64,000 nucleotides of DNA. It comes from Eutypella sp. D-1 (lineage: Eukaryota; Ascomycota; Sordariomycetes; Xylariales; Diatrypaceae). The notes under the pieces were generated by a model, which searched no databases, had not been told where the DNA came from, and saw nothing but the letters and a program-made list of their open reading frames with translations. The stretch is from assembly GCA_023313575.1 (NCBI GenBank), contig JAJTTP010000022.1, forward strand, positions 558,001 to 622,000, read 5' to 3'. Below are positions 11,206-23,885 of the stretch, piece by piece (position 1 is the first letter of the stretch; the number at the start of each line of letters is the position of its first letter). Both the position numbers and the translations under genes were made by a program.

Positions 11206-13670
11206 AAGCCCAGGCCGGACATCGTGGGTTTGCATGTGACCGAGAAGCTGGTCCCGATCAGGAAATAGCCAGCATGGGGAACCCAAAAAGGGGGGAGGGG
11301 GGTTCGAGATACAGAGTAGGTGACTAACTGAATGTTGCAAATGATGCATGATGAGATCTGGCTTTGCTACGTAAACTACTTTGACTACTGAAAGAGAAGC
11401 AAATTGAGAATTAAAAGTAAAAGTAAAAGTGGTTGACGATATCTATTCTCTATGCTCTATGCTCTATTGGGGCGAGCACCAGTAGTCTACATAGTTAGTT
11501 TCATGCATTCGTTCATTCGTTCGTTCATTCGTTCGTTCTTCGTATACCATAACCTCGTACATCGTAAAAACAACGAACCCCGAGAGAACGAAGCCAAAAA
11601 AACGCTGAAGTGCAAAAAAATAAAAAACACCACCAAGGAGATAGAAGAAGATCGAAATGCCGCGGCACGAACAAAAAACGGAAACCATGCTTTGCTTTGC
11701 TTTGCTTTGTGAGTGACCAGCGTAGGCCGGGAAGACCGGAGGTTACGTCCACGGAGTCGGCGAGAACTAACGGGGACCGGATAGATCATATCTAGCGTAC
11801 CTAAGTTAGTGTTAGATAGGAGAAGAAGTTGAGACCCCGGGCGCGAACTTGGCTTTTTTAAATTCGGGCGCGAAAAGTTTAGGGGTTAGGAGAATTCTTG
11901 AACCCCGGACGCCGATATACATACATAGGGGTATTATGCATGGGCCCATGGGCTGGGGATTGAATGAGTTGAATCCCGATAACTAGCAAAACTTGGATGG
12001 AAGTTGTGAAGGATAGATGGATAATAGGCGCGGCGCTATTCGCTCAGGGCTTCGCTCGCTCTCGTTTATATCCCGAATGGATACATGGATAAATATGAAC
12101 AGGGGATGGCGCCTTAGCCTAGCCGCCTGTGTAGGTAGCCGCTAGGGGGTTCATTGGGGCCAGACAGGTACTCAGTCAGTCAGTATCGATTACAATGTGT
12201 AAATCCGCTCTGGGAATCCGGGGACTGGATGACTAACTGTATAACTGCGTCGGGTTCAGTGTGAATGGTACCTACGTTATCTAGGTTTCATATGGGGTTA
12301 TTTCCCTCGATTGCGCATTAAACAGTACGTACTTGCAATAACCTGGGTGGATGGATGGGATGGCATTGGTCATCTGGTGGTTTGGTTTGGTTTGCTGGGC
12401 TTTCCACTCTCCTTGCCCAGGGCACGGATGGTATTTTTGCATGTGATGATGATGATGATATGCATGGATGGGATTTTAGTTAGGTATGTAGTGTACTTAG
12501 GTAGTGTAGGCAGGTGCCTGGCCTCGTTCGGACAACTGACTCGAGCCTTGCCTCCCGAGTTGTTTTTTTCCCCCTTCTTCGCATTCCCGTTCCATCCCGT
12601 CTGCTGCTAACCTTGGTTTACTAGAATCTTTTTTTACAAATTATGATGCCAAATTCGGTACTCGGTTCTTGATCTTACTAGAGAGCGGGAAAGTTTTGCG
12701 GGTTTTGGTTTATAGTTGCTGGAACTTGTAGGTACCTTAATATGTAAAGTACCTAACCTAAGTACTCTAAGGTTCCCGAAGGTGAAGGAGCCGGGCCAAA
12801 AATCTAGAATCAGCCTTATCCATAAAACCGCTATCTAATAGCTAGCTGGTACCTACCTAGTAGTAGTAGTATCTAGGTATAGTGGACAATACCCTATGTA
12901 ATCGGGCCTGGAGTTAGTTATGTATTTTAGCACTCGGCACGGACGGGGAAGATTTCGATATTCTGCGAGTTTTTGGTTGATACTTCTTAGCTTTGATGAT
13001 AATGTTAATAATATACTCACTCGTACCTTGGAGGGTGTCGTCCCGAGGTCTGATGCTTAACGCTACCGTGCACAAGTGAAGTACCTACGTACATTAACTT
13101 TTGATTTCAGAAACTCTGTCGTTCCAAGGTTCTAATCCAATACCTTAAGATCTTTGGACGGGTTTAATTTAGAATGCCATCCATGTATGTAACTATTGCC
13201 TTGCATATATATCTATCCGGATAGAAATTCACTTTTACTTTGATCCAATAAAGTTGTAACTACCTACGTACAGCAATTCCGTCTGGGTCCAGGTACGACT
13301 TAATAGGGTAGTACTTAGGTAGTAGAGGCAGTTTAGTTTCAACCTTCACTTTTAACCTTCACTTACAACTTACAATCTCTCACCCTCTCACACTCGACTT
13401 CCACACTCCTCCCTATTGTTCCTCAAATTCATATTTTGGGTCACCTGCTTATAGTAGCAGCAGCAGCAGCAGCAGCGACGAAAAAAATAAACAGGAGAAC
13501 CATTTAGGACAGTCCAATACATTCAAATACATCGTCATTCATCTCTTACACTCCCAACTATTACTTAATCCCATCACTACAACTACAACTACCTACCTAC
13601 AGCCCAACTTTTCTCCGTGTCTCTTCTCATGATACCTTGACAGCTGCTATCTGTGTCACCTGTAAGTTAT

Positions 13671-13734
13671 CTTTTCCTTTCCTTTCCTTTCCTTTCTTTT
13701 CCTTTCTTTTCCTTTCCTTTTCTTTCCTTTCCCC
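13671..13734. repeat. (CCTTT)n pyrimidine tract
   Basis: About twelve CCTTT/TCTTT units on the plus strand, followed about 30 bases later by an array of CAGAAC/CAGAAT hexamers (13766-13802). Both lie in the probable upstream region of ATG26. Confidence 0.88.
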
Positions 13735-13765
13735 TTATTTTTTTATAGTCCGATGCGACCGTGGA

Positions 13766-13802
13766 ACCAGAACCAGAATCAGAACCAGAATCAGAACCAG
13801 AA
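13766..13802. repeat. (CAGAAC/CAGAAT)n hexamer array
   Basis: Six alternating hexamer units in tandem. No function is evident. Confidence 0.85.
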
Positions 13803-14872
13803 TTTACTTCCGGGACCGGGATCAGGATCAGGACCATAACGTCGTTCTTTGTATCCCCCTAAACCTTACCTTTTTACTTACTTTATCGTTGGTTGGTACA
13901 GCTCCTGATTTTTTTTGACAGGATACACAAGATAACGGCGATCTCGGAAAGGACGACCGAATATATCTATCTATCTAGGTATCTATCTACCTAGGGTATC
14001 TATTTGTGTCTGCCTCTGACTGGCCTTGTTGCCTAGAACAGAACGAACCAACCAAGAAAAAGAAAAAAAGGAAAAAGAAGGAGTCTTGGCCGACATCAAT
14101 CAAGTCAATCACATCAACAAGCATCCCGGCAGAGAATCCATTTACAAGCTACAAGCCTACAACATTACTTCTTATACACCATAACTTGCAGTATAGTACA
14201 TACCATACTACGTACTCTCAGTTCGCTCGCTTCTTGTTTCCCCTTCCCTCCCTTCTTCCCCCCCACCCTCTCCCCTCGAGGCGCCCTTTCCCCTTGTCCC
14301 CGTGCCGTCTGCACATGCGACCCTTGGAACCTGGTTAGAGCGAGTCCAATCCTACGAGTCCTAGCAACATCGTCCTGCGAATCCCCGTCGCCCGCCAAAC
14401 GCCAAACGCCAAACCGCAGCTTTGACGGTCTTGCACGGTATAACTGGTACTCTACTTGGTACAATACGTAACAAGTCAAGTATAAAGCCCAGTATACATT
14501 ATACATAAGCCAACAACAACAACTCAGTGGATCCCGATCCACAACATCCTGACACCCTGCTGCCGTAGCCTGCCTGCATACAGACTACGGAGCTACAGTA
14601 CCAAAGTACATATAATAACCCTTGCAACGTGGTCGTCTGCCGAGAAATAGGGTGGAAGTTGTCAATCAGCATTTCCTTTCCAGGCAGCCCAGGCAGCCCC
14701 CCGGAGTTGGTAGCTTTGGTAGCTCTACATACTACACTACAAGGCGCAGAGAGTAGAGGCGGTACGGTACTTACTTAGTATTATACCTACTTACGTTTAG
14801 TGACTTATTCTAGGCAGTTAGTGGTCCCTAGGTAGCATCTGATCCCATCTGGGGATTCCCTTTTCTCTCACT

Positions 14873-17800
14873 ATGTCACAACCACCGTCAGCTCCGTCAG
14901 CACCATCAGCACCACCAGCTCCATCAGCTCCATCACCATCCTCACCATCCTTACCACCGTCAGACCAACAACCTCCGCAGCCACCACATCCACAACCGCA
15001 ACCACCACAGCAACCATCATCACCATCACAACAACAACCGCATACGCATTCACATCATCAACACCAACCGTCCTTAACTCGTCTGCGCATCGCCAAGAAG
15101 ATTCATAAGAGGAAGAAAGAGAGCCGCCATCATTTGAGCATGGATCTTCCCGAACGCTTAAAAGACCACGGAGAAGATGCCGAGGCAGAAGTCATACAGC
15201 CCGCCCAGGGCCCCCAGATGTTCATGAATATGAACCAGTCCATCTTCGGTCTTATCGCCGCTGCCGGTTCCACCGTAGACTTTAACGATCGATTCGAGGG
15301 CCAGTCCAGCGAAGACGAGGATGCCGCCGATGATTCCAAGGGCAAAGAGCGGGAAGATGTGGCGCGGACAACGGTTCTGGCAAAGGGTCCCGCTGCAGGA
15401 GGAAAGGATAAGACCGGCAGGCATCGCAGGAGGATATCCGGCCATCTTCTTCGTTCCTTACCTCAGCTTCCCCGTCTCGGGACGCGCTCGAGCTCGAAAC
15501 GCTCGTCTAAGTTAAAGGGACCTCCCGAGTCCGAATCGAGTGCCGATGGCGACGCCGACGCCGAGGCCTCCAGCTCGCACACGAACGAGCCCCAGTCCCC
15601 CGCTATCGGAGTCACTAAGGCCGATCGAGATGGGAGACGCGCCCCCGTCATGAGTAGGATACTGGAGGCGAGGGCCGAGATGTCGTCGCGTCCGAGCTTC
15701 GACCTGGAAAGAATGTCTGGCGATTACCGGAGAGGAGACGGCGAGAGCGACGACGATACGCGGCCGAGCGCGCTTTCCCGGAAATTGAAGGAGATATTCG
15801 AATTTGAGGATTTCGAAGAGGTCGTAGAAGGTATGTACACTACACCACCTATCTACCTATCTATACAGACTGGATCAACCTTTGAATATGTGCATTGCAT
15901 TGCATGTTACTAACGGCGTCTAGAATACCCTTGCTGGTTACTCCAGAGCGTGCTTCTCCAGGGATACATGTATATCACCTCCAAACACATCTGCTTTTAC
16001 GCCTACCTGCCCAAGAAAGCTGTGAGTAGTCCCCCCCTTCCCTTTTCCCTTGGTATCGTGTACGACGTCAATGCTAACCCCTGCCCTACAGCACGAGGTT
16101 GCAAAATCGGGGTACCTATCCAAAAGCGGCAAGAGGAATCCCAAATATAACCGTTACTGGTTCCGCTTAAAGGGGGACGTCTTGGCCTATTACCGTGACG
16201 CTTCGAATCTCTACTTCCCCAACGGACAGATCGACCTGCGATACGCCATCTCCGCCAGCATCTCGGACAAAGACAAGGACGGCCTACACTTCACCGTTGC
16301 CACACCGCAGCGGACGTACCACTTCCGGGCTGACAGCGCTCCCAGCGCCAAGGAATGGGTCAAGAGCTTGCAGCGGGTCATCTTCCGATCACACAACGAC
16401 GGGGATAGCGTCAAGATATCCCTGCCGATTGAGAATGTCCTGGACATCGAGGACAGCCAGATGATCGAGTTTGCCGACACCTGCAAGATCCGCGTAATCG
16501 ACAATGATGAGACCTATGCGATAGACGAAGTGAGTTGTTTCTTATCTCCGGACTGTTTTGCGCTGGAGGTCATCCTGCTAACAGTTCTACAGTACTTCTT
16601 TTCCTTCTTCAGCTTCGGTAAAGAGGCGATCAACGTCCTCAAGATTCTCATCGAAGATGCGTCGAAACAGCAGCCGAAGCAGCAGTCGAGCGGCGCGAAA
16701 GAGACACTAGCTTCGCCGCGTGACCACCGCCCGTCTGAGCCGAGGCAGAGCTCCACTAGCATGAGACGAGATGCGAGTCCCCCTTCCCACGGCGCCGAGC
16801 TGAAGTCGCCAAAACTCCGTGAGAATGTCAGGGCGACGCTGTCCCCGACACAGCCAATGAGCCCTAGGGCCAGTATTGACTCCCCACGCACTAGCCGTGA
16901 CATGCGGAGTCATAGTGGGAGGAAGAGTATAGATCGCGACACTCTCGGCCCGAGCTCACAGCATCGCAGCTTTAGCGGAAGCAGATCCTTGGGCGGGAAC
17001 CGGCGCGGGGCGCAGCCAGTACACTCGGAGAAGCACGGGTCTTCGGAATCTTTCGCCCAGTCTTCGGAAGATCCTAGTGGGATGTCCGCGCTCATGGAAT
17101 CCTCCAACGAAGATCCATCAGGGAGCCAGATCTTGCGAGGGAGCGAGGTGTTCCACAGCCCTACGATACGGCGTGCAATCTCCGACGCTAGTCCCACGAG
17201 GCAGGGCAAGTCGGGTGATAGGAAACGATCCCACAGGCCCAACGATATCTTCCCGGTCTCCCATGCTCAATACGGTGCTACGACGGGACACGTGAACGAC
17301 GACCATGCTCAGCCCGACACTCCTACGCTGCAGAATATAGTCAAAATGGGGGCGTATCCACTACAGCGGGCTGGACTGTTTGCGAATTACCTAAACCAGA
17401 CTAGTCGTCGGATGAGCAATCTTCTAGCCACGGAGTCGATGGGATATGTTGAGAAGGTCTCTGGTATGTGGAAGGGAGGACGTAAACATTATCATGACCA
17501 AGCCGGGCTCAAGACGGACGACGAGCTGGATTTAGACGACGAGGACGGGCAGATCGCAGGCGCCACGGACCGTTTCCGCGCCCACTTCGCGCTGCCCGAG
17601 ACGGAGAAGCTCCAGGCCACGTACTTTGGGTTCCTCAGCCGCGTGCTGCCTTTATACGGGAAGATTTACATCAGCGACCGCCACTTCTGCTACCGTAGCC
17701 TGCTGCCTGGCACGCGGACGAAGCTGATCCTGCCCCTCAAAGACATCGAAAACGTCCATAAGGAGAAAGGTTTCCGGTTCGGGTACTCGGGCCTCGTAGT

Positions 17801-19840
17801 CGTGATCCGCGGGCATGAGGAGCTGTTTTTCGAGTTCAGCCAGGCCGACGTCAGGGACGACTGCACAATCATGCTGCTCCAGTGCCTGGAGACTGCACGG
17901 TACCTCCGGGAGTCCGAGATACTCGATAAGAGCGAGCAGGAGTTGGCGAACGAGGCGATTGCCGAGCGGGACGCGCTCCAGGAAGCCCGGCTGCAGCTGA
18001 ATTCGGAGCATGACGTCCAGTTGCCTCAACAGACGTCGAGCATGAGCGACTCCGCACCGACGATCCTGTTCGATGATCCGAAGGCGTCTTTCCTCAACTT
18101 CAAACCCGCCCAGCCGATGAAGGTTACCTGTCTTACTATCGGGTCAAGGGGTGACGTACAGCCATACATCGCTTTGTGCAAGGGTCTCATGGCGGAGGGA
18201 CACAGCGCCCGGATAGCAACACATGCTGAGTTCAAGGGGTGGATCGAGGGCCACGGTATCGAATTCGCGCCGGTGGAAGGCGACCCGGCCGAGCTGATGC
18301 GCATCTGCATCCAGAACGGCACATTCACGTGGGCATTCCTGCGCGAAGCGAACTCGAAGTTCCGCGGATGGCTCGACGAGCTGCTGGTGTCGGCGTGGGA
18401 GGCTTGTCAAGGGTCGGACCTACTGGTGGAGAGCCCGAGCGCGATGGCGGGTATCCACATCGCCGAGGCCCTGGGGATCCCCTACTTCCGGGCGTTCACG
18501 ATGCCGTGGACACGCACGCGGGCGTACCCTCACGCGTTCGTGATGCCGGAGCACAAGATGGGTGGCGCATACAACTACTTCACGTACCTGATGTTCGATA
18601 ACCTGTTCTGGAAGGCGACGGCGGGGCAGGTCAACCGGTGGCGCAACACCACACTAGGCCTCCCCAATACAAGCCTCGAGAAGCTGCAGCCCAACAAGGT
18701 GCCGTTCCTGTACAACTTCTCTCCTTCGGTCGTGGCGCCGCCCCTCGACTACAGCGACTGGATCCGCGTCACGGGATACTGGTTCCTAGACGAGGGTAAA
18801 GATTACGTGCCACCGGACGACCTGCGCGAATTCATCGAAGCGGCGCGACGCGACAAGAAAAAGCTCGTCTACGTCGGATTCGGAAGCATTATCGTGCCGG
18901 ACCCGGCCAAGATGACGCAGGAGGTAATCGACGCCGTGCTGCGCGCAGACGTCCGCTGCGTGCTCAGCAAAGGGTGGTCGGACCGCCTCGAGGGCCCCGG
19001 CCGCGACGTCCCCGAGGTCAAACTACCCCCCGAAATCTTCCAGATCAAATCGGCGCCCCACGATTGGCTCTTCGCCCAGATGGACGCGGCCGCGCACCAC
19101 GGCGGCTCGGGAACCACGGGCGCCAGTCTGCGCGCGGGGATCCCTACTATCGTCCGTCCCTTCTTCGGCGACCAGTTCTTCTTCGGTGCTCGCCTCGAGG
19201 ACCTCGGCGTCGGTATCTGTCTCCGCAAATGGGGCGCGGGGTCTTTTGGCCGTGCACTTTGGGAGGCTACGCATTCGGAGAGGATGATTGTCAAGGCTAG
19301 GGTTTTGGGCGAGAGTATTCGCAAGGTAAGTTCCCCTCTTGGGGCTAAATAACCCGCACGAGAAAAAAAACTGCATGCTAACTAATTTCGAAACAGGAAA
19401 CCGGCGTCGACACGGCCATCCAATCGATCTACCGCGACCTCGAGTACGCGCAGAGTCTAATCAAATCCAAGGCAGGCAAGAACGCAGCAGCGGCGCAGTC
19501 CCGCGTCCCCTCCGGCACTGCTGCTACTGCTGCTGCTGCCGCCACCACCGCGGACCCGGCAACGACCTCGGAATACGACGCCAGTCTCGACATCGACGCC
19601 GACGACGAAGAGGAAGAGAGCTGGACTTTCGTTGGTGCCGGTAGCGGTAGCGGGAGCGGCGGCAGCGAGGCTGAATCTTCTAGTTTTACGGGTGGTGCCG
19701 CTGGTACCACTACCGCTACCGCAGCCCCGGCTGTAGCAGGCAGGCTCAGTCTGCGCTCTAGACTCCTAGGCGGCGCCGGCGGTGGAGGCGGTGGTGCTGG
19801 TGCTGGCAGCAGCAAATCTACCGTCGCTGCGGGCTCCTAG
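14873..19840 (+). CDS. ATG26: Sterol 3-beta-glucosyltransferase ATG26 (GRAM-PH-GRAM-GT1)
   Basis: Membrane-associated UDP-glucose:sterol glucosyltransferase that makes steryl glucosides; in some yeasts and plant pathogens it is needed for pexophagy. Exons are 14873-15830, 15924-16021, 16092-16529, 16593-19325 and 19397-19840, giving 1556 aa. The start opens a Pro/Ser/Ala-rich region; the conserved block [13 protein letters not shown] follows near aa 125. A GRAM domain crosses exons 1-2 ([16 protein letters not shown]). The PH domain begins at the exon 3 start ([18 protein letters not shown]). A disordered Ser-rich stretch is followed by a second GRAM domain (about aa 825-930) and the GT-B domain from about aa 1007 ([11 protein letters not shown]), with nucleotide-sugar motif [11 protein letters not shown] near aa 1331. 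The C-terminus is Gly/Ala/Thr-rich with an acidic [10 protein letters not shown] segment near aa 1484. The 63-nt intron 3 is in frame without a stop, so its retention would leave the frame open; it has GTGAGT and CTACAG sites. Length is at the upper end for filamentous fungi. Confidence 0.93.
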
Positions 19841-20477
19841 GGAGGTACTTCGCTTACGACGACGGATGCTTCGGTCGGGTAGGGCACCGGCACCGGCGCC
19901 GGAATGCTGTTCTCAGTGCCTTGTTATGAAGTCGACTGTGGCTGCGCGTTCGCGTGCGGAAGGGTTGTGAGGAGGGTTTTGCGCGCTTTTGGGCGTGGGT
20001 TGCGGAGGTAGGCGTGAGGGGCTGGGTGGGTCGGTTTGTCTGCTGGATACCGACATGGTCTCTGATTCATTCATGCACGACATGATCCTTCTTCATTCAT
20101 GGCGCAGGAATTATTTATTTATGCTAGGCGTTCGGGGGAGCAACTGCGTTGGGGTTTCTACATTTAACTTTTCTTTTTTTCGTTTTGGGGGGTTTTTGCT
20201 TCGTTGCGTTGAGATGCGTTGCGTTGTGGTGGGCTATTAATACTTGGACTTCGACCTTGGTTTTCACCTTCATCTTCCTCTAGGTCTCCGTCTCGGTCTT
20301 GGTCTGGGTCTCAGTTTGGGTCTGCACCTGCGTCTAAGCGCTCTTCTTTCCAAACGCCATACATACATACCTACATACGTACTTATTCCGATTCAGCACC
20401 TTACTATTATACACACATACACACACATATATAAGACACCATGCAGAGGAGGACGGAAAGGGCGGAGCGGAATACGG

Positions 20478-20590
20478 GGTAGGATTGGGATGGGATGGGA
20501 TGGGAACTGGTAATTCTGGATCGGATCGGATCGGTATGGGATCGGTATGGGCAGGGTATGGGTAGGGTAAGGGTAGGGTATGGGTATGGG
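20478..20590. repeat. Degenerate (GGGAT)/(GGATC)/(GGGTA) array
   Basis: Several related pentamer units follow one another (GGGAT, then GGATC, then GGTAT/GGGTA), giving open frames on the minus strand that are Pro/Ser/Tyr-rich and not real proteins. Confidence 0.85.
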
Positions 20591-20903
20591 CGCGGGATGG
20601 GGTGGGCACTGCTGCACTGCGGCACGGCATGGTATGACGGACATGGCCATCATACATACATACATGCATCCATGCATAGATAAACAAACAAGATAGACAG
20701 ATAGATAGAGAAATTGATTGATCGCCCGATCGCATGAGTGCCTTGTTTTTTATTTAGTCCACATTGCTACTGCTGTTGTTATGTCCTGTTGCCCGACCTC
20801 TCGTTGGGCATCTGCGTTCGGCAGCCTGGCCCTGGCCCTGGTCTAGGTAGAGGTAGAAGTAGAGAGGGATTCTGAAAGGGATACATGGATTAATCGGGTA
20901 GAT

Positions 20904-20917
20904 GGGGGGGGGGGGGG
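20904..20917. repeat. G14 homopolymer
   Basis: Run of 14 G on the plus strand in the spacer after ATG26. Confidence 0.85.
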
Positions 20918-22384
20918 TACTTATAATTAACTCCCTTCAGCTGCCCTGCCCTGCCCTGCCTTGCCTACCAGGGTTTTTTATTTCTAGTAGTGTAAGTGTA
21001 AGTGCAGGGAGTAGATGGAGAAGAAACAGACTTTGGAGGGTTGTTACAGGGCTGAATTATTTTTATAACTCCAGCCAGCATTGTAAAGTTGGTTGGTTGG
21101 TTGGTGTACTTATTCATAAGGGGCGTGGGGACTAATTGGGAGAGCTATATACGCAGACCGGGTTTCTCCTTTCCCTCGATCCTTAGGGGCACGCGGCTAT
21201 GTGCATAGGGCTACGCATCGCATTGTGTAAGGCTGTCTATATACATACTAGATAAGGCAGACGACTTACGTATAAATCTAGGTTAGTGACAGTGGTAGGG
21301 GTGATCGAGTACCTATTACCACCACTATTTCAACGGTCACAGCCCGGCCCCAATTGGACCGTTTGAACTTAGGAAATACAGCATCCTTTAACCCCCTAAA
21401 ATCAACACCCATACATTGGGATATGATATTCTACCTGTTTATGTTAGTTTCCCTCAGTTGGGCTCGTGTATAGCATAGCGCAGCGTAACTGTCCAGGCCT
21501 CCTCTAAGCTGCAGTAGCTTTACAAGATGCCGTTTCGGTATCGGGTCGTGTCTCTAGTTAGCTAGCACATGCCCGAGATGGTGGCCGATGGGGTGGGGTT
21601 TAAACGAGCGCAGTGGCATATTCCTCTCGGTGTAGTAGTGATGACGAAGTGATGAAATGGTTAGGTAGGATACAGTATAAGTATGTATAAAGGGTGCCGC
21701 GGATAGGATAGGTCCCGATCTAATGCAATGCGAGAGCAACTGTATAGACTAGGTAGAGCTAGTGTGGTCAGGAGAGCAGGGAAGGGCGTATGTAGGATGT
21801 AGGATTTCTCTTTCTCTACATAATGTTGTTGAGAATTAAGATCCTTTGTATTCAACGATTTCGGGGCCTTCTATGTAGATTCTCACCGCAGCACATGTAT
21901 GTATGCGCATGTCGTGTAATTCAGTGTACGTACGAGTTAGGCTGAGTCTGACGTTCGTTTAACTGGCCGCAGGCGGTAAAACACAACCGCCACGTTTCTC
22001 ACCCACCAAATCCACCTACATAAGGTTTGTGGTGGAATCCTCGACCGGCATCCTCCTCGTTGGGGATCTGCATAAGCGGCTTGAGAGCCTGCATGGTTAT
22101 TCCATATGGGAAGGGAAAGGATGAGAAGCACGTGATAAGATAGCATTAGCATAGGGGATTCTACGTAGGCAGACCGCCGGATCCGCCGGACGTCCGTTTT
22201 GTTTCTACGCTTCCTACGAAGTACTTACACTCATTGATTCTCGCATTTCCAATTCTAGGTTTCCTTCCATTCACCTTTCTGTCGTGTTGACCACGACCTC
22301 GCAAACACGCACAGGCAATTTGGAGAACAAAGACTAGATTTTGGCGGTCCGCATAACATCGGCGAAAAACAAGCGACATACAAT

Positions 22385-23885
22385 ATGGCCTTCGCTGGAA
22401 GAGCCTTCGTGAGTTTTCCCGCCCGCTCCAGCCTTGCACCGGTCCATGCCCTATACTTCATTGAGATCGCAACCGGGCTAGCCCCGATAAGTAGCCGTTC
22501 TCACTACGCTACGGGCCGATACGGCACCCGGCGAGTCCGGCGGCTACGTAACTTTATTGGCAATATAATACACTACACGCAGATGACTAACTCCAAGACT
22601 GTAGGTCGGGCTCGTGGTGGCCTTGCTAGCGGCGTACCTGTACGATCGGGCCCCGACGCTGGCGGGGATGTACTTGAACGCGCCAGCGCGGCTCGCGCGC
22701 GTGGACAACCTGCCGGGGCCGAGCGCGATCAAGTTTGCCGAACGCGCAGGGTTCCGCAGCTGCGAGGACGCGCTGATGGTCGAGTCGCTCGGCCTCGCCG
22801 TCGTCGCCTGCGATCCCGGCCGCGAGCGATGGAACACCGTCATGGGCGTCTTCGTCCCCGGCCCCCTATCCGGCGCCGATTTCTACGTCTACGATTACAA
22901 GAACGTCGCGGCTGCCGATGATGAGGATGCTGTTCTAAGCACTGTGGAGATTGTTGGATTTCCCGGCGGCGATGACCTGCATACTCTCGGCATGGCGTTC
23001 GACGAGGCCACCTCGACGCTGCTCGTGTCGAACCACGCGCAGGCGGGCCCGCGCATCGAGGTCTTCAAGCTAGACTTCGACCTGGAATCCGCGAGCCCGA
23101 AGCCGAAGGCGACACACGTGCGCACGGTGAGGCACGCGCTCATCCACGGGCCGAACTCGATCGCGATCGTCGAGGGCAGCGGCGGCGCCGAGTTCTTCGT
23201 GACCAACGACCACGCCGTCCCCGCCGTCCGCAGCAAACTCGTCTCCGTCCTCGAGACCTACCTCGCCCCGCCCACCGGCACCGTCGTGCACGTAGACCTG
23301 CGCGGCGACGACGAGGTAGAGGCCAGCATCGTTGCCCGCGTCCCTTTCGCCAACGGCATCGAGTTCCTTAACGCCACTACCATCGCCGTCGCCTCCACCA
23401 GCCGCAGCGCCGTGTACCTGTACACAGTAACAGGTCTGCACCCCGCAGAGGCATCGGCCGACGACCAAGGATCCCAAAAGAAGCAGCCTCCCACGCTAAC
23501 CTACGTGACGCGCATCCCCGTGCCCTTCCTGCCGGACAACCTCACGGTGACGAAATACAAATCCAAGGCGGACAATGAGGAGCGGACGAAGCTCCTGATC
23601 GCAGGACACGCGCACGCGCCGACGCTAACGCGGTTCTCGGCCTCGCGACACGTGTGCAACGACCCGACGGCGCTGGCGGAGGCAGATGAGACGGCGCGCG
23701 CTGCCTGTGACCCTGAGGTTGCGGCCCCGTCGTGGGTCAGCGAGTGGAGCGAGGCGGACGGCCTTACACACCTCTACGTCGGCAATGAGTACCCCTCGAG
23801 CGCGACCGCTGCGAGAGACGGCGAGAGGGGCGTTGGTATTATCTCTGGATTGTATGCTAAGGGTCTGCTTGTCTGGAGGGAGTGA
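22385..23885 (+). CDS. Paraoxonase/arylesterase-like beta-propeller protein
   Basis: Member of the serum paraoxonase/arylesterase-type six-bladed beta-propeller family, whose proven members are calcium-dependent lactonases or esterases. The model joins 22385-22408 and 22605-23885 and gives 434 aa. The 24-nt first exon (MAFAGRAF) is spliced over a 196-nt intron (GTGAGT donor, GACTAACT branch, CTGTAG acceptor). It completes an N-terminal hydrophobic segment (FVGLVVALLAAYLY) that resembles the uncleaved signal anchor of paraoxonases; without it the N-terminus would lack an ATG. Visible family blocks are CEDALMVESLG near the start, LHTLGMAFDEATSTLLVSNHA, the loop HGPNSIAIV followed by FFVTNDHAV, and the late HAHAPTLTRFS. 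Likely located in the secretory pathway or at the surface. The substrate is unknown. GC content is high, like the core genes. The 3' end is convergent with the ankyrin gene. Confidence 0.8.

Larger units (their letters stand above)
9002..14872. other. 5.9-kb gene-poor spacer rich in TAGGTA/TACCTA words and microsatellites
   Basis: Contains the 3' flank of the ribosomal protein gene on the left and the promoter and long leader of ATG26 on the right. No coding region with splice-site or domain support was found. The DNA is crowded with short words TAGGTA, TACCTA and CCTAGG (for example near 11120, 12260, 12725, 12850, 13080, 13260, 13590, 13980 and 14785), CTAT/GATA tetramers, C and T homopolymers, a CAG tract near 13459 and a pyrimidine tract near 13.7 kb. 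Frames such as 13637-13918 simply translate those tracts. A non-coding transcript or a spliced 5' UTR is possible but cannot be shown from sequence. Confidence 0.6.
19841..22384. other. Intergenic region with G-rich microsatellites
   Basis: Holds the 3' flank of ATG26 and the upstream region of the paraoxonase-like gene. It contains GGGAT/GGGTA arrays (20478-20590), GGTCT-type repeats near 20.28 kb, CATA/CATAC stretches near 20.36 and 20.65 kb, a G14 run near 20.9 kb and GGTT repeats near 21.09 kb. Nothing in it looks coding on either strand. Confidence 0.6.

Noticed and set aside
14871..15053. Minus-strand Val/Met-rich open frame
   Set aside because: It is the antisense shadow of the Pro/Ser/Ala-rich N-terminus of ATG26.
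16530..16592. Coding sequence between the PH-domain exon and exon 4 of ATG26
   Set aside because: The stretch is open, but it has GTGAGT and CTACAG ends and inserts a Cys/Leu-rich segment into the conserved [11 protein letters not shown] junction, so it is an intron of 63 nt.
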